Shown here: piece after piece, positions 63,491-64,000 of the stretch | Layout: the number at the start of each line of letters is the position of its first letter | Numbering within the stretch: position 1 is the first letter of the stretch | Assembly: GCF_020099395.1 (NCBI RefSeq) | Contig: NZ_CP083590.1 | Location: 2,914,001 to 2,978,000, forward strand | DNA: 64,000 bases | Reading direction: 5' to 3' | Origin: Streptomyces mobaraensis | GTDB lineage: Bacteria; Actinomycetota; Actinomycetes; Streptomycetales; Streptomycetaceae | Program-made: the position numbers and the translations under genes | Notes under the pieces: generated by a model | The model's input: only the letters and a program-made list of their open reading frames with translations | Told to the model about the DNA's origin: nothing | The model's database searches: none

Positions 63491-64000
63491 GAGATCCGTA
63501 CCTTTCGTCCCTCAATGCGGTAGCCGTGCCGGGCCAGACGCCCCACGACCTCGACGAGCAGCTGTCGCTCGACTTCCTTGATCCGCTCGTGCAGAGCGGC
63601 TTCGTCGTCCTCCTCCCGGACCTCGACCACGCCCTGGGCGATGATCGGTCCGGTGTCGACGCCGTCGTCGACGAAGTGGACGGTGCACCCGGTGACCTTC
63701 ACCCCGTACGCGAGCGCGTCGCGCACGCCGTGGGCGCCGGGAAAGCTGGGCAGCAGGGCGGGGTGCGTGTTGACCGTCCGCCCGCCGAAGCGCGCGAGGA
63801 ACTCCTTCCCCAGGATCTTCATGAAACCCGCCGAGACCACCAGGTCCGGGGCGTGCGCGGCGGTCGCCTCGGCCAGGGCGCGGTCCCAGTCGGCGCGGGA
63901 GGCGTGGTCCTTCACCCGCTCGACGAAGACCGGGATCCCGGCGCGCTCGGCGCGTTCGAGACCCGCGACGCCGTCCCGGTCGGCGCCGACGGCCACGATC
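63487..64000 (-). CDS. purN: Phosphoribosylglycinamide formyltransferase, 5' truncated by window edge
   Basis: The C-terminal 171 or so residues are visible; the frame is open to base 64000, where [17 protein letters not shown] continues from outside. The formyl-transfer site is present: [14 protein letters not shown], the catalytic Asn/His in [17 protein letters not shown] and the Asp in [14 protein letters not shown]. It transfers formyl from 10-formyl-THF to GAR in purine synthesis. It is the upstream partner of purH in one operon. Confidence 0.95.
   Translation of the reverse strand, partial: IVAVGADRDGVAGLERAERAGIPVFVERVKDHASRADWDRALAEATAAHAPDLVVSAGFMKILGKEFLARFGGRTVNTHPALLPSFPGAHGVRDALAYGVKVTGCTVHFVDDGVDTGPIIAQGVVEVREEDDEAALHERIKEVERQLLVEVVGRLARHGYRIEGRKVRIS

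Overview
The window is about 72-73% GC by eye, almost fully coding on both strands, rich in GTG starts and 4-base start/stop overlaps, with xenologue-rich patches. Gene content (sdhCDAB, trpS, a D-alanyl-D-alanine carboxypeptidase, a betaine ABC operon, mdh, folD-DUF3017, purN-purH) and the secreted-lipoprotein and ECF-sigma style point to a chromosomal arm-to-core segment of a Streptomyces. From memory the order resembles, in reverse, the SCO48xx region of S. coelicolor. That is recollection, not a search result.

Layout. 1-7 kb: end of a secreted tripeptidyl-peptidase-like hydrolase, an orphan methylmalonyl-CoA-mutase-type catalytic subunit, an ECF sigma factor translationally coupled to a membrane protein with a Cys cluster and a very acidic tail, and a DUF4328 membrane protein with an 18-bp repeat array. 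7-11.4 kb: a family-4 glycosyltransferase and a GH20 lipoprotein hexosaminidase. 11.7-16.5 kb: sdhCDAB, followed by an intact IS30-type element sitting in the loop of the bidirectional terminator between sdhB and a PadR gene. 16.5-25.2 kb: PadR, aldo/keto reductase and SnoaL-like genes with two MerR-style 19-bp-spacer promoters, a peptide-binding lipoprotein, dac, YihY, 2'-5' RNA ligase and trpS. 25.2-31.8 kb: rocD, then a seven-gene co-directional block made of an XRE-TPR regulator, a hypothetical, an RsbW-type ATPase, another hypothetical, a 100-aa ATP-grasp-modified RiPP precursor, its ATP-grasp ligase and a PIMT-like methyltransferase. This is a graspetide locus of the type whose known members carry an aspartimide (fuscimiditide-like), and its core sequence is the most interesting object here. 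32-37.5 kb: a lipoprotein/ATP-grasp pair resembling YgiB/YgiC, a MocR/CMD/isocitrate-lyase-like divergon and a phosphotransferase. 37.5-45.4 kb: a choline-to-glycine-betaine operon in the order BADH, GMC dehydrogenase, ATPase, double permease, binding protein. 45.7-54.2 kb: accessory genes, including a TetR/DUF1772 divergon with two perfect operators, a cupin with a hexamer microsatellite, a frameshifted TPR regulator, a gene fragment, a methyltransferase whose 3' end was rewritten by an IS5-type remnant, and a HTH protein. 54.3-64 kb: mdh, three paralogous membrane-anchored HTH proteins with extracytoplasmic domains (two DUF2690, one peptidoglycan-binding), DUF3017/folD, a small membrane protein, purH and the 3' part of purN.

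Functionally the housekeeping genes cover the TCA cycle (sdh, mdh), one-carbon and purine synthesis (folD, purN, purH), tRNA charging (trpS), arginine/ornithine catabolism (rocD), osmoprotection and cell-wall remodelling. The RiPP locus and the 45-54 kb patch look like insertions between them. All family calls are from reading the sequence; no database search was run.
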